NCBI GenBank assembly: GCA_002349565.1 | Contig: DEDN01000001.1 | Span: 1-54,905 of the forward strand | Direction: 5' to 3' | Origin: Alphaproteobacteria bacterium UBA2903 | GTDB taxonomy: Bacteria > Pseudomonadota > Alphaproteobacteria > CAAGCB01 > CAG-977 | DNA: 54,905 nucleotides | Shown: positions 16,948 through 26,700 of the stretch, piece after piece | How positions within the stretch are numbered: the stretch's first letter is position 1 | How the letters are laid out: each line of letters opens with the position of its first letter | Made by a program: the position numbers and the translations under genes | The notes under the pieces: generated by a model | What the model saw: the letters and a program-made list of their open reading frames with translations, nothing else | The model's database searches: none | Told to the model about the DNA's origin: nothing

Positions 16948-17658
16948 ATGCAGGAAAACCAGAAAAAACGCATCAGACTGACGGAAAACAGCGAATTTGT
17001 GTGGTCTCAACGCAATACGTTGAAAAAGCGGGACGACAAGCACGCTTTTTCCAACACGGCGCGCAACGACAATATCCTGTACAAATCGGCGAAAGCCGCC
17101 AAACAGGCGGAAGACAAGCTGTACGGTGAAAAAATCGACGCTGCCGAAAAAACAGCCGAAAGCAGGGAAAAACGCATTCGCGAAGAGGATCGCCGTCAGG
17201 TTCGCGAGGGATTGGGCGTCCGCGACGCCATGCTGCGTCAGGAACACAAATTAGGAATGGATGGCGCGCTGTCCGTCGAAGAATTGCGCAACGCGCAGTA
17301 CACGCCCGAAATGGTCGGCAAATTCAAACCGATGAAAGTCAAGGCGAAAGACGTCCGCGGACTGGAAGGCAAACGCAGACGCAGACGCAAAGCGCGGATG
17401 AGCTTGCTGCCCAGCGAACGCAAAAACCGTTTCAACCGCAAAAAGCTGGAACGCAACCGCACCAAAGAGCGTGCGCGCGTCGCCGAAAAGGAAACGGGTA
17501 AAAAATTAAGCGCGAAACGGTTGCGCGAATTGCGCGGGTTAAGCAAAAAACAGGTCAAACGGCGCGATTTGGCGCAAGTCCGCCGTGAACGCGAACAATC
17601 CGCCAAGCACACCAACATGGTGCGCACGGTTCGCAAACGCGACGATTACACGCGCTAA
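16948..17658 (+). CDS. Unknown highly basic coiled-coil protein
   Basis: A 236-residue protein I do not recognise. It is extremely rich in Lys, Arg and Glu with very few hydrophobic clusters, and has no signal peptide or membrane segment. Residues 45-100 look like a long charged helix. Residues 135-236 hold an Arg/Lys-rich tract (KRRRRRKARM) and repeated basic helices, suggesting nucleic-acid or ribosome binding. It has its own candidate -10 box (TATACT, 16903-16908) with only a weak -35, and an intrinsic terminator follows. It interrupts the run between the DivL-like gene and tsaE. Confidence 0.62.
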   Translation: MQENQKKRIRLTENSEFVWSQRNTLKKRDDKHAFSNTARNDNILYKSAKAAKQAEDKLYGEKIDAAEKTAESREKRIREEDRRQVREGLGVRDAMLRQEHKLGMDGALSVEELRNAQYTPEMVGKFKPMKVKAKDVRGLEGKRRRRRKARMSLLPSERKNRFNRKKLERNRTKERARVAEKETGKKLSAKRLRELRGLSKKQVKRRDLAQVRREREQSAKHTNMVRTVRKRDDYTR

Positions 17659-17680
17659 ATTCCGTTCGATAAAAAAATAT

Positions 17681-17712
17681 GCCGCGGTTATTGACTTTGA
17701 CCGCGGCTTTTT
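17681..17712. terminator. Bidirectional intrinsic terminator
   Basis: A perfect GCCGCGGT/ACCGCGGC stem (17681-17688 with 17700-17707) is followed by five T and preceded by an A-run at 17671-17677. It ends the transcript of the basic protein. Confidence 0.88.
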
Positions 17713-17756
17713 CTTTAATACACAAAAACACGGCTTTTCGCAAAGGATGAAAAATT

Positions 17757-18710
17757 ATGCGATTCATTTTCCGTATGGGACTGATTTTCTTGGCAATGCT
17801 CGGTTCTTATGTCGGCAGTCTGAAATTCCAAAGCACCAATCCCGCCGATTTTCTGTCGGGGGGCGCGATTATTACGGTATGCGCCGTTGTTTTGTTTCTG
17901 TTTTCCCGCAAATTGTGGAAATTCCTGGGCTGTTTTTCGACTTTGGGGCTTGTGCTGGTTTTAATCGGCGGCATGATTTTCTTTGTTTCCGGCGGGGATA
18001 TGTTCAACAATCTGGTCAACGCCGTTACGGGCAAATCAGATTCCGCCGCGACGCCCCAGCCTGCGCCGAATCCCTATCTGCCGCAACCGCAGCCTCTTCC
18101 CCCGCAAGCCGTTCCGCAACAGCAGCCTCAGCCGGCGGAAACGCAGCAGCAGCCGACCGCTCCGCAGTCCACGGAAGCCGTCCAGCCCGTCCCGCAGCAG
18201 CCGCAAGTCCCCGTTCTGCAAGGCAGGGTTTCCAAAATTCTGGGCGGTGACAAAATCATCGTCAACGGCATGCCCGTCCGTCTGTACGGCATTGCCGCGC
18301 CTGTTTTGGGACAATCCTGCACGGACGCGCACAACCGCGGATACGATTGCGGATACATCGCCGCGCGCAAATTGCAGGAAATTATCGGCTCCGATCCCGT
18401 TTCCTGCAAAATCATGAACAAAAACAATCAGGGCGATTTGATGGCGGCGTGTTCCGTCGCGTCGTTCGACATCGGGGCGGTCATGGTCGAAGCGGGATGG
18501 GCAATCGCTTTGCCGCAAATTACGCCGATTTATGTTCCTTACGAACAAAAAGCGCGCACCGCCAAAGAAGGATTGTGGGAAGGGCAATTTCAAGCCCCGT
18601 GGGAATGGCAGGCTCAGCAAAAGCAAATTCAGGAACGCGCTTCGAAAATCAAAGTGCCGAAAGTAACATTGCCCTCAAAGAACAAGAAATCCATTTTCGA
18701 CAATTTCTGA
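17757..18710 (+). CDS. Membrane-anchored SNase-like (thermonuclease-fold) protein, catalytic residues lost
   Basis: A 317-residue protein. Residues 1-80 hold three hydrophobic segments that likely span the inner membrane. Residues 95-150 are a Pro/Gln-rich linker, and residues 152-275 resemble a staphylococcal-nuclease (OB-fold) domain. The usual core RLxGIDAPExxQ appears as RLYGIAAPVLGQ, so the Ca-binding Asp and the catalytic Glu are replaced by Ala and Val, although the Arg is kept. The later AGWAIALPQ and KEGLWEGQF parts match the family. It may bind nucleic acid or protein without cutting. It overlaps tsaE by 1 bp (TGATG), so the two are coupled. Confidence 0.75.
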   Translation: MRFIFRMGLIFLAMLGSYVGSLKFQSTNPADFLSGGAIITVCAVVLFLFSRKLWKFLGCFSTLGLVLVLIGGMIFFVSGGDMFNNLVNAVTGKSDSAATPQPAPNPYLPQPQPLPPQAVPQQQPQPAETQQQPTAPQSTEAVQPVPQQPQVPVLQGRVSKILGGDKIIVNGMPVRLYGIAAPVLGQSCTDAHNRGYDCGYIAARKLQEIIGSDPVSCKIMNKNNQGDLMAACSVASFDIGAVMVEAGWAIALPQITPIYVPYEQKARTAKEGLWEGQFQAPWEWQAQQKQIQERASKIKVPKVTLPSKNKKSIFDNF

Positions 18711-19177
18711 TGATAGAATCAACCGTAAATCAGGCGGGAATGGAATCTTTTGCCCGCATACTGGCGGATTTGGCGAAACCGCGCGATGTGATTTTGCTGT
18801 ACGGCGATCTGGGCATGGGAAAAACCGTTTTTTCCCGCGCGTTCGTGCGGTCTTTGACCTCGCCCGACGAAGACGTCCCCAGCCCGACGTTCACTCTGGT
18901 TCAGCTGTACGATACCGAAAAAGGCACGATTTGGCATTTCGACTTGTACCGCCTGAAACAGCCCGACGAAGTGTACGAGCTGGGGTTTGAAGAAGCGTTG
19001 AGCGACGGCATATCCTTGATAGAATGGCCGGAACGGGCGGAACGGCTTTATCCGCGCAACCGTTTGGAAATCAAAATCACGGCGGGCGATGCTCCCGACG
19101 AACGGCGCGTTGCTTTGATTCCGCACGGCGACGGCTGGAACAAAAGACTGGAGAATTTGCAATGGCGGACAGACTGA
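18710..19177 (+). CDS. tsaE: TsaE, ATPase of the tRNA t6A-synthesis complex
   Basis: TsaE (YjeE) is the P-loop ATPase that works with TsaB and TsaD to make N6-threonylcarbamoyladenosine at A37 of ANN-reading tRNAs. The 155-residue protein has Walker A GDLGMGKT (about residue 36-43), the conserved SPTFTLVQLY and HFDLYRL switch region, and LIEWPER near 104. The ATG at 18710 overlaps the previous stop and gives the family length; the longer in-frame reading is rejected because it lies inside the nuclease-like gene. It overlaps amgK by 16 bp. Confidence 0.93.
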   Translation: MIESTVNQAGMESFARILADLAKPRDVILLYGDLGMGKTVFSRAFVRSLTSPDEDVPSPTFTLVQLYDTEKGTIWHFDLYRLKQPDEVYELGFEEALSDGISLIEWPERAERLYPRNRLEIKITAGDAPDERRVALIPHGDGWNKRLENLQWRTD

Positions 19178-20178
19178 CTCTGCTGAACGATTTTTTGCGC
19201 CAAAACGGCTGGAGCGACGGTGACAGAAAACTGCTGGCGGCGGACGCTTCTTTCCGTCATTACGACCGATTGACCCGCCCGGACGAAAGCCGCGTTTTAA
19301 TGGACGCGCCGCCCCCGATGGAAAACGTCCGCCCGTTTTTGAAAGTCGCGCGCCACTTGGAAAAACTGGGCTACAGCGCGCCGCACATTTACGCCGCCGA
19401 TGAGGAAAACGGTTTCGTCCTGCTGGAGGATTTCGGCGACGCGACCTATACCCGATTGCTGAAAAAGGGCGAAGACGAACGCGCTTTATATACTTTGGCG
19501 ACCGATTTATTGATAGATTTGCATAAATTGGACGAAGAAACCGCGGTTCCCGAGGACTTGCCGCCCTATGACGACGACGCTTTGCTGCGCGAAGCGATGC
19601 TGTTTCCCGACTGGTTCATGCCCGCGGCGTTCGGACACGAAACGGACAAAGCCGCCGCCGACGAATACGCGCTGTTGTGGCAGGAAGTCTTCCCCTTGGT
19701 TCAAAAAATGCCGAAAACCATCGTCTTGCGCGATTATCACGTCGACAATCTGATGATTTTGGACGGCAAAACGGGATTGCAGGCTTGCGGTTTGTTGGAT
19801 TTTCAGGACGCTTTGGCGGGCGCCGTCACCTATGACATTATGTCTTTGCTGGAAGACGCGCGCCGCGACATCCGCCCCGAATTGTTCAAGGAAATGCAGG
19901 ACCGCTACATCGCCGCCATGGCGGACAAACTGCCGAGCAAAGAGGAGTTCTTGACCTCTTGGGCGGTTTTGGCGGCACAGCGACACGCCAAAGTGCTGGG
20001 GATTTTCGTGCGCCTGTGCGTGCGCGACGGCAAGCCCGTTTATTTACGGCACTTGCCGCGTCTGTGGCGATTGTTGGAGCGCGCTTTGGAACATCCCGCT
20101 TTGGCGAAACTGCGCCTGTGGTTCGACAAGAACGTTCCCGCCGAATTCCGAGGAATCCCCCCATGCCTGCAAAAATAA
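19162..20178 (+). CDS. amgK: AmgK-type MurNAc/GlcNAc 1-kinase (aminoglycoside phosphotransferase fold)
   Basis: A 338-residue sugar kinase of the APH fold. AmgK phosphorylates N-acetylmuramic acid at C1, so that MurU can make UDP-MurNAc without de novo synthesis; this route is known in Pseudomonas and Caulobacter. Seen here: LLEDFGDATY (hinge region, about 90-99), the catalytic loop VLRDYHVDNLMIL (about 190-200) and LLDFQDALAG (metal-binding Asp, about 212). The start follows GGAGAATTTGCA inside the end of tsaE. It is paired with murU. An AmpG-like permease gene further along the window would supply the recycled muropeptides. Confidence 0.85.
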   Translation: MADRLTLLNDFLRQNGWSDGDRKLLAADASFRHYDRLTRPDESRVLMDAPPPMENVRPFLKVARHLEKLGYSAPHIYAADEENGFVLLEDFGDATYTRLLKKGEDERALYTLATDLLIDLHKLDEETAVPEDLPPYDDDALLREAMLFPDWFMPAAFGHETDKAAADEYALLWQEVFPLVQKMPKTIVLRDYHVDNLMILDGKTGLQACGLLDFQDALAGAVTYDIMSLLEDARRDIRPELFKEMQDRYIAAMADKLPSKEEFLTSWAVLAAQRHAKVLGIFVRLCVRDGKPVYLRHLPRLWRLLERALEHPALAKLRLWFDKNVPAEFRGIPPCLQK

Positions 20179-20870
20179 ACAAAGCCATGATTTTGGCGGC
20201 GGGACGCGGCACGCGCATGCGCGAACTGACCGACGCTTTGCCCAAGCCGCTGATTGCCGTCAACGGCAGGACGCTGATTGACCGCATCGCTGACAAAATC
20301 GCCGCGCAAGGCATTCGGGACTGTGTCGTCAACGTCTGCTATTTGGGCGATAAAATCAAAGCGAACTTTGCCAAACGGTCGGATTTGAACTTTGTTTACT
20401 CCGACGAAGAATCCGCCCTTGAAACGGGGGGCGGCGTCAAAAAAGCCCTGCCTTTGCTGAACGATTCCGCGTTTTTCGTTTTAAACGCCGATCCCGCGTG
20501 GACGGAGCGCGGCACGCCCGCTTTGCAAAAAATGGAACAGGCGTGGAATCCCGATTTGACGGACGCTTTGCTGTTATTGGTGCCGATGACGCGCGTCTTC
20601 GGACACGACGGCACGGGCGATTATCTGTTGGACGAACGGGGAAAGCCGCACCGCAAAGCCGCAGGCACGACCGCGCCTTATGTTTTCGCGGGCGCGCAGA
20701 TTTTGAAAAAAAGCCTGTTCGACGATTCTCCCGACGGCAAGTTTTCACTGAACGTTTTGTATGACAAAGCCGAAAAAGCGGGCAGACTTTCCGCCGTCGT
20801 TTTGGACGGCGACTGGTATCACGTCGGCACGCCCGAAGCGCTGACAATCGCGGAGCAAAACCTGAAATGA
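20163..20870 (+). CDS. murU: MurU-type nucleotidyltransferase (MurNAc-1-P uridylyltransferase)
   Basis: A 235-residue sugar-1-phosphate nucleotidyltransferase. The N-terminal signature LAAGRGTRMRELTDALPKPL (about 10-29) is the nucleotide-binding loop, and VLNADPAW near residue 107 holds a metal-binding Asp. Its place directly after amgK supports uridylylation of MurNAc-1-phosphate to UDP-MurNAc in peptidoglycan recycling. A different sugar-1-phosphate substrate cannot be excluded from sequence alone. It starts 16 bp inside amgK and overlaps addB by 4 bp (ATGA). Confidence 0.82.
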   Translation: MPAKINKAMILAAGRGTRMRELTDALPKPLIAVNGRTLIDRIADKIAAQGIRDCVVNVCYLGDKIKANFAKRSDLNFVYSDEESALETGGGVKKALPLLNDSAFFVLNADPAWTERGTPALQKMEQAWNPDLTDALLLLVPMTRVFGHDGTGDYLLDERGKPHRKAAGTTAPYVFAGAQILKKSLFDDSPDGKFSLNVLYDKAEKAGRLSAVVLDGDWYHVGTPEALTIAEQNLK

Positions 20871-23779
20871 CCAAAAACGTTTTCACCATTTCCCCGACGC
20901 TTTGTTTTTCGGACACACTCGCCGCCGAACTGATGAAAACGAACAGCCCCGAAGAACTGGCGCAAATCACGCTGTTTCTACCCACCCGCCGCGCGTGCAA
21001 AACGATGCGCGACGCTTTTTTGCGGCAAAGCGCGGGAACGCCCATGCTGCTGCCGAAAATGATTCCGTTCGGATCGCTGGACAACGACGACACCTTGACC
21101 TCTTTGAGCGTCGCGGGCGCGGAGGACATTCCCCCCGCGATTTCTCCGCTGCGCCGCCGTTTATTGCTGGCAAAGCTGGTCAGGCAAAAACAGCCCGACG
21201 GGCTTTCGGCGGAAAAAGCGTTGCAGCTGGCGGACGCTTTGGCGGCTTTTCTGGATGAAAGCACGATTGAGCAAACGGATTTGTCGCGGTTGAAAAACCT
21301 TGTCCCCGACACGTTCGCCGCGCATTGGCAGGAAACGCTGAAGTTTCTGGAAATCATCACGGCGATGTGGCCCGCCATTTTAAAGGAAGAAGGCGTTATC
21401 GACGCCGCTGACCGCCAAGTCCGCCTGTTCAAAGCGCAAGCCGATTACTGGCGCGAAAATCCGCCGCCTCACCCGATTATCGCGGCGGGTTCGACGGGAT
21501 CTCAACCCGCGACGGCGGGGCTGCTGGACGCGATAGCCTCCCTGCCGAACGGCATGGTGATTCTGCCGGGACTGGATCTGGTTTCGGACGACGAAACGTT
21601 TGCCGCCATCGAGCCGTCGCACCCGCAATACCACTTGAAACGACTGTTGGAGCGCATGGGAATCGCGCGCGAAGAGGTCGGGGAATTCGGACAAAAAGCC
21701 GCCGATTCGGAACGTCTGCGCCTGATATGCGAAGCCATGCGCCCCGCCGCGACGACCGACAAATGGCAAAGCGCAAAACCGTTTGCGGCGGACGCTTTGC
21801 GGGGAATCGAGCGCGTCGACTGCGCCACTTTGCAGGAAGAAGCGCTGGTCATCGCTTTGGCGTTGCGCGAAACGCTGGAAACACCCGAAAAAACGGCGGC
21901 GCTGATTACGCCCGACCGTTCTTTGGCGCGCAGAGTTGTCGCCGAAATGAACCGCTGGGGCGTGGTGATGGACGATTCGGCGGGCGTTCCGCTGTCTTTG
22001 ACGCCATTGGGGATTTTTCTGAATCTGGTCGGTCAAGTCGGGTTAAGCAACGCCGCGCCGTTCGATTTGCTGGCGTGCTTGAAGCATCCTTTGGCGGCGG
22101 GCGGTATGAAATACGGCAGTTTCCGTCCGCAGGTGCGCGCGCTGGAACTGACCGCTTTGCGCGGAAAACGCCCCGGCGACGGTTTCGACGGATTGCTGAA
22201 AGCGGCGGCGGACAAAGCTTTCGTGCAAACGATTGCCGATTGCTTGGGCGACTTTACGGCGCTGATGCAAAGCAAAGAACCGCACCCGTTCTCGCAATAT
22301 CTGACCGCGCATTTGACAGCCGCCGAAGCTTTGGCGCAGTCGGACGACCGCAGCGGCGCGGACAGGCTTTGGGTCGGCGACGCGGGCGAAGCCGCGCTGA
22401 ATCTGATTGCCGACGCGCAGGAAAACGCCGATTTGATTGACGATATGATGCCGGCGGATTATCCGGCAATGTTTGCCATGCTGGCAAGCGGAGCTTTGGT
22501 GCGTCCGAAATTCGGCATGCACCCGCGGCTGGACATTCTGGGAACGATGGAAGCGCGCTTGATTCGCCCCGATTTGCTGATTTTGGGCGGGCTGAACGAA
22601 GGCTCTTGGCCGAAAACGATTGAAGCCGACCCGTGGCTCAGCCGCCCCATGCGCGCCGAATGTGCGATGCCCATGCCCGAACGCAAAATCGCGCTGTCCG
22701 CGCACGACTTTTGCCAAGCGTTTTGCGCGCCGAACGTCCTTTTGACGCGTTCGCTGAAAAGCGGGGGAACGCCGACCGTGCCGTCGCGCTGGCTGATGAG
22801 GCTGGACGCCGTTTTGAACGCGTCGGGCTTAAAGTGGGAAACGGGAACGAAACAAGCGTGGAGCAAACAACTGGACGCGCCGAACGAAACCGTCGCTTTT
22901 CAGCCGCCGCGCCCCTGCCCGCCCGTCGCGGCGCGCCCGCGTTCTTTGTCGGTCACGCAGGTGGAAACACTGTTCCGCGACCCGTATTCGATTTACGCGC
23001 GCCATATATTGGGATTAAAGCCGCTGGACGACATCGATTTACAGCTGAACGTCGCGGATTTCGGGTCGGCTCTGCACAAAGCGGTTGAACTGTTCTGCTC
23101 CGAACATCCCGATTCGATTCCGCCGAACGCCGAAGCCGAATTGTTTGCCATCGGCGAAAAAGCGATTGCCGAATTGAACTTTTCAATCACCGCCGCCGCG
23201 TTTTGGAAGCCGCGCGTGTTCGAAGCGTTGAAGTGGTTTCTTGCCCGACAGCGCGAACGGATTGATTCCATCCGCCGCATTTACCCCGAACAAACGGGAC
23301 GAACCGTCCTGCCGATGAAAGGCGGGGATTTTACTCTGACGGGGCGCGCGGACAGAATCGACGTGATGAAAGACGGTTCGATTTCGATTATCGACTATAA
23401 AACGGGGGTGTTGCCGACGGAAAAAACCGTTCTGGCGGGATATTCGCCCCAACTGCCTTTGGAAGCCGAAATCATCCGCCGCCGCGGCTTTGAAAATCTG
23501 CCGCAGGGCGAAGTCAAAACGTTGGAATACTGGCGTTTGCGCGGGGCAAGCGACGGCGGACGAATCTGCAAAATCTCCGCCGACACGGACGAACTGACCG
23601 CCGCGGCTTTGGAACGGCTGATTGCGGCGATAGAAGCGTTCGACAATCCCGAAACGCCCTATTTGCCGACTCCCGACACCAGCGTTTCCCAAAAATACAA
23701 CGATTACGACCACTTGGCGCGGTTTGACGAATGGGCGACCCGCGAAGAAACGGAGGACGGCGATGACGGCAACGATTGA
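20867..23779 (+). CDS. addB: AddB, subunit of the AddAB helicase-nuclease
   Basis: AddB pairs with AddA to process double-strand DNA ends for RecA-dependent repair. The 970-residue protein has the alphaproteobacterial form. The N-terminal helicase-like region (FLPTRRACKTM near residue 40) has no GKT Walker A that I can find. A C-terminal RecB-family nuclease domain starts around 715 (LSVTQVETLFRDPYSIYARH) and carries DRIDVMKDGSISIIDYKTG near 825-845 with catalytic Asp and Lys. No iron-sulfur cysteine set like that of Bacillus AddB is apparent. It overlaps murU by 4 bp and addA by 17 bp. Confidence 0.93.
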   Translation: MTKNVFTISPTLCFSDTLAAELMKTNSPEELAQITLFLPTRRACKTMRDAFLRQSAGTPMLLPKMIPFGSLDNDDTLTSLSVAGAEDIPPAISPLRRRLLLAKLVRQKQPDGLSAEKALQLADALAAFLDESTIEQTDLSRLKNLVPDTFAAHWQETLKFLEIITAMWPAILKEEGVIDAADRQVRLFKAQADYWRENPPPHPIIAAGSTGSQPATAGLLDAIASLPNGMVILPGLDLVSDDETFAAIEPSHPQYHLKRLLERMGIAREEVGEFGQKAADSERLRLICEAMRPAATTDKWQSAKPFAADALRGIERVDCATLQEEALVIALALRETLETPEKTAALITPDRSLARRVVAEMNRWGVVMDDSAGVPLSLTPLGIFLNLVGQVGLSNAAPFDLLACLKHPLAAGGMKYGSFRPQVRALELTALRGKRPGDGFDGLLKAAADKAFVQTIADCLGDFTALMQSKEPHPFSQYLTAHLTAAEALAQSDDRSGADRLWVGDAGEAALNLIADAQENADLIDDMMPADYPAMFAMLASGALVRPKFGMHPRLDILGTMEARLIRPDLLILGGLNEGSWPKTIEADPWLSRPMRAECAMPMPERKIALSAHDFCQAFCAPNVLLTRSLKSGGTPTVPSRWLMRLDAVLNASGLKWETGTKQAWSKQLDAPNETVAFQPPRPCPPVAARPRSLSVTQVETLFRDPYSIYARHILGLKPLDDIDLQLNVADFGSALHKAVELFCSEHPDSIPPNAEAELFAIGEKAIAELNFSITAAAFWKPRVFEALKWFLARQRERIDSIRRIYPEQTGRTVLPMKGGDFTLTGRADRIDVMKDGSISIIDYKTGVLPTEKTVLAGYSPQLPLEAEIIRRRGFENLPQGEVKTLEYWRLRGASDGGRICKISADTDELTAAALERLIAAIEAFDNPETPYLPTPDTSVSQKYNDYDHLARFDEWATREETEDGDDGND

Positions 23780-26700
23780 CCCGAACGAAATCCAGCGCAA
23801 AGCATCCGATCCGACCGCATCGGCGTGGGTGGCGGCTTCGGCGGGATCGGGCAAAACGAAAGTGCTGTCCGACCGCGTGCTGAACTTGCTGCTGACGGGG
23901 GCGAAGCCCGAACGGATTTTGTGTCTGACCTTTACGCGCACGGCGGCGGCGGAAATGTACAACCGCATTGCCGCGCGTCTGGCGAACTGGGCGACGGCAA
24001 GCGACGCCGCTTTGGACAAGGAACTGACCGACTTGGGCGCCGGCACCGCCAAAAAAGAAACCGCGCGCCGTTTGTTCGCGGAATTGCTGGACACGGCGGG
24101 GGGATTGAAGATTTTGACGCTTCATTCGTTCTGTCAATCCCTGCTGAAACGCTTTCCGCTGGAGGCGGGCGTTTCCCCGCAATTCGACGTTTTGGACGAA
24201 TCCAACGCCGCAAAGCTGATTTCCGACGCGCAGGAAAGCGTGTTGAGCAACCCCGATTTTACCGACGTTTTGCAAACCGTTGCGCTGACGACGAACGAAA
24301 CGGGATTTCTGGATACGATGAAAGAGCTTGCCGTCCGTCTGCCGCGTCTGCGCGCGTTTACGCAAGCGCACCCGACGTCGGAATCCGCGCGCTTTGCCTA
24401 TGAACAGGCGTTCGATTTGCCCGAAAACGCGACCGAAGACAGCCTTATCGCCGATTTTTGCACTTTAAGCGAAACACGCGAAGCCGAATTGCGCCAAGCC
24501 GCTTTGATTCTGGGACACGGCAAGGGGTCGACCGATATCAAAAACGCGCGAATCATCGCCGATTTCGTTGTCGGACGCGCGGATTTGAACACTTATCTGC
24601 TCGTGTTTTTGACCAAAACAGGCAAAGTGCGTGAAGATTTGGCGCACAAAGACACGGCGGCAGCCGACCCGATAATGCAGACCGAAGCTTTGCGGGCGGA
24701 AAAACTGAAAAGGCGGCTGCAGTCCCTCGCCTCTATGCGGATTTCTTTGGCTTTGTTGAAAATCGGCGCGGCGATTACGCAAAAATACGCCGAACTGAAA
24801 GCAGCGCGCGCCGTTCTGGACTATGACGATTTGATTGCGACAGCACTTGATTTGCTGGAAAAATCGGGCGCGGCGGCGTGGGTTTTGTTCAAACTGGACG
24901 GCGGCATCGACCACATCTTGATTGACGAAGCGCAGGATACCAGCCCGCTTCAATGGCGGATTGTCAAAGCTTTGGCGGACGAGTTTTTTGCGGGCGAAAC
25001 AGCGCACAAAACACGCCGCACTTTGTTTGCCGTGGGCGATCAAAAGCAGTCGATTTTCAGCTTTCAAGGCGCCGCTCCCGAAGAATTCGAGAAAATGCAC
25101 CGTTTTTTCAAGGATAAAGTGCTGAACGCCGAACAGCGTTGGAACGACGTGCCGATGACGATTTCTTTCCGTTCGTCGCCCGCCGTTATCGAAGCCGTCA
25201 ACGATGTTTTGAAAAATCCGGCCGCCGCCGACGGCGTAGTCGCCGCAACCGACGACGCGACGCATATCGCTTGGCGTAAAAAAGCGGGCGGTCTGGTCGA
25301 AATCTGGGATGTCGAGCAGTCCGAACAGGGCGACGCGCAAGCCGTTTACACCAAACCCGTCGAAACCCGCAAAACGGAATCGTCCCCCATGGCGCGCGCG
25401 GCGGCAAAAATCGCCGCCAAAATCGCCGACATGATTCAAAACAAGGAACGCCTGCCGTCGGGCAAGCCGATAACGGCGGGCGACATTCTGGTTCTGGTGC
25501 GGCGCAGAAACAACTTTATCGACTGTCTGACGCGTGAACTGAAGTCCCGCAACGTTCCCGTTTCGGGCGCCGACAGACTGAAAATCACGTCCCACATCGC
25601 GGTCAAAGACTTGATGGTCTTGGGCGATTTTTTGCTGATGCCGCAGGACGATTTGGCTCTGGCGACGATTTTAAGGTCGCCTTTGTGCGGCATATCCCCC
25701 GACGATTTGCCCGAAGCGGACAGAGCTTTGCCCGACTTGAACGGCGTGTCGGAAAACGACTTGTTCGCTTTGGCGTACGGGCGCGGCAGACAATCCCTGT
25801 TCGACCGGTTGAAAGCTTACGCGGACAAGCCCGAAACGCCGCTTGGCAAAGCGTATGCGTTTTTGTCCGACCTGTTGAACCGCGTGGACACCATGCGCCC
25901 GTTCGAGCTTTACGCCTATGTTTTGGGACGGCTGGGCAGGCAAAAGGCTTTTGTCCGCCGCTTGGGCGTGCAAGCCCTTGACGCGCTGGAGGAGTTTATG
26001 AATCTGGCGCTGGATTACGACCGCGCGAACACGCCGTCCCTGCAGCTGTTTTTGCGGGATTTGCGCGCGAACGATGTTGAAATCAAGCGCGACCCCGAAC
26101 AAACCTTGGACGCTGTGCGGATTATGACCGTTCACGCGTCCAAAGGCTTGGAAGCCCCGATTGTTTTCCTGCCCGACACGCGGCAAAAGAAATTCTTTGC
26201 CCCGAAAACGGTGTGGCTGGAAAACGGCGCGCCCGTCTGGATTCCCAAAGCCGAACTGCGCAACGCCGAAGCCGTCGCCGAAATCGAAAAACTGAACGCC
26301 GCCGATGAACGCGAATACCGCCGCTTGTTGTACGTCGCTTTGACCCGCGCGGCGGACAGGCTGTACGTCACGGGCTGGGACAATGCGAAATCCAAAAAAA
26401 ACGCCAAAACATCTCAAGCGCCCAAAAGCGACTGGTATACTTTGATTGCCGACTCCCTGCCTTCAAAAACGCTGTTCGTTCAGCCTGAAGCCAAGCCCGA
26501 AATCGAACAAACGGAAAAACAGGAACAGCTTTGCGCTTTGCCAAGCTGGGCATACAAAACCACGCCGCCCGCCGAACCGACGCCGCCGAAGCCGCTTGTC
26601 CCCTCGAAGCCCGAAGGCGAGGAAACGGTCTTTGCTTCGCCGCTGTCCGAAAACAGGCTGCAAGCGCGCAAACGCGGGACTTTCATTCATAAACTACTGG

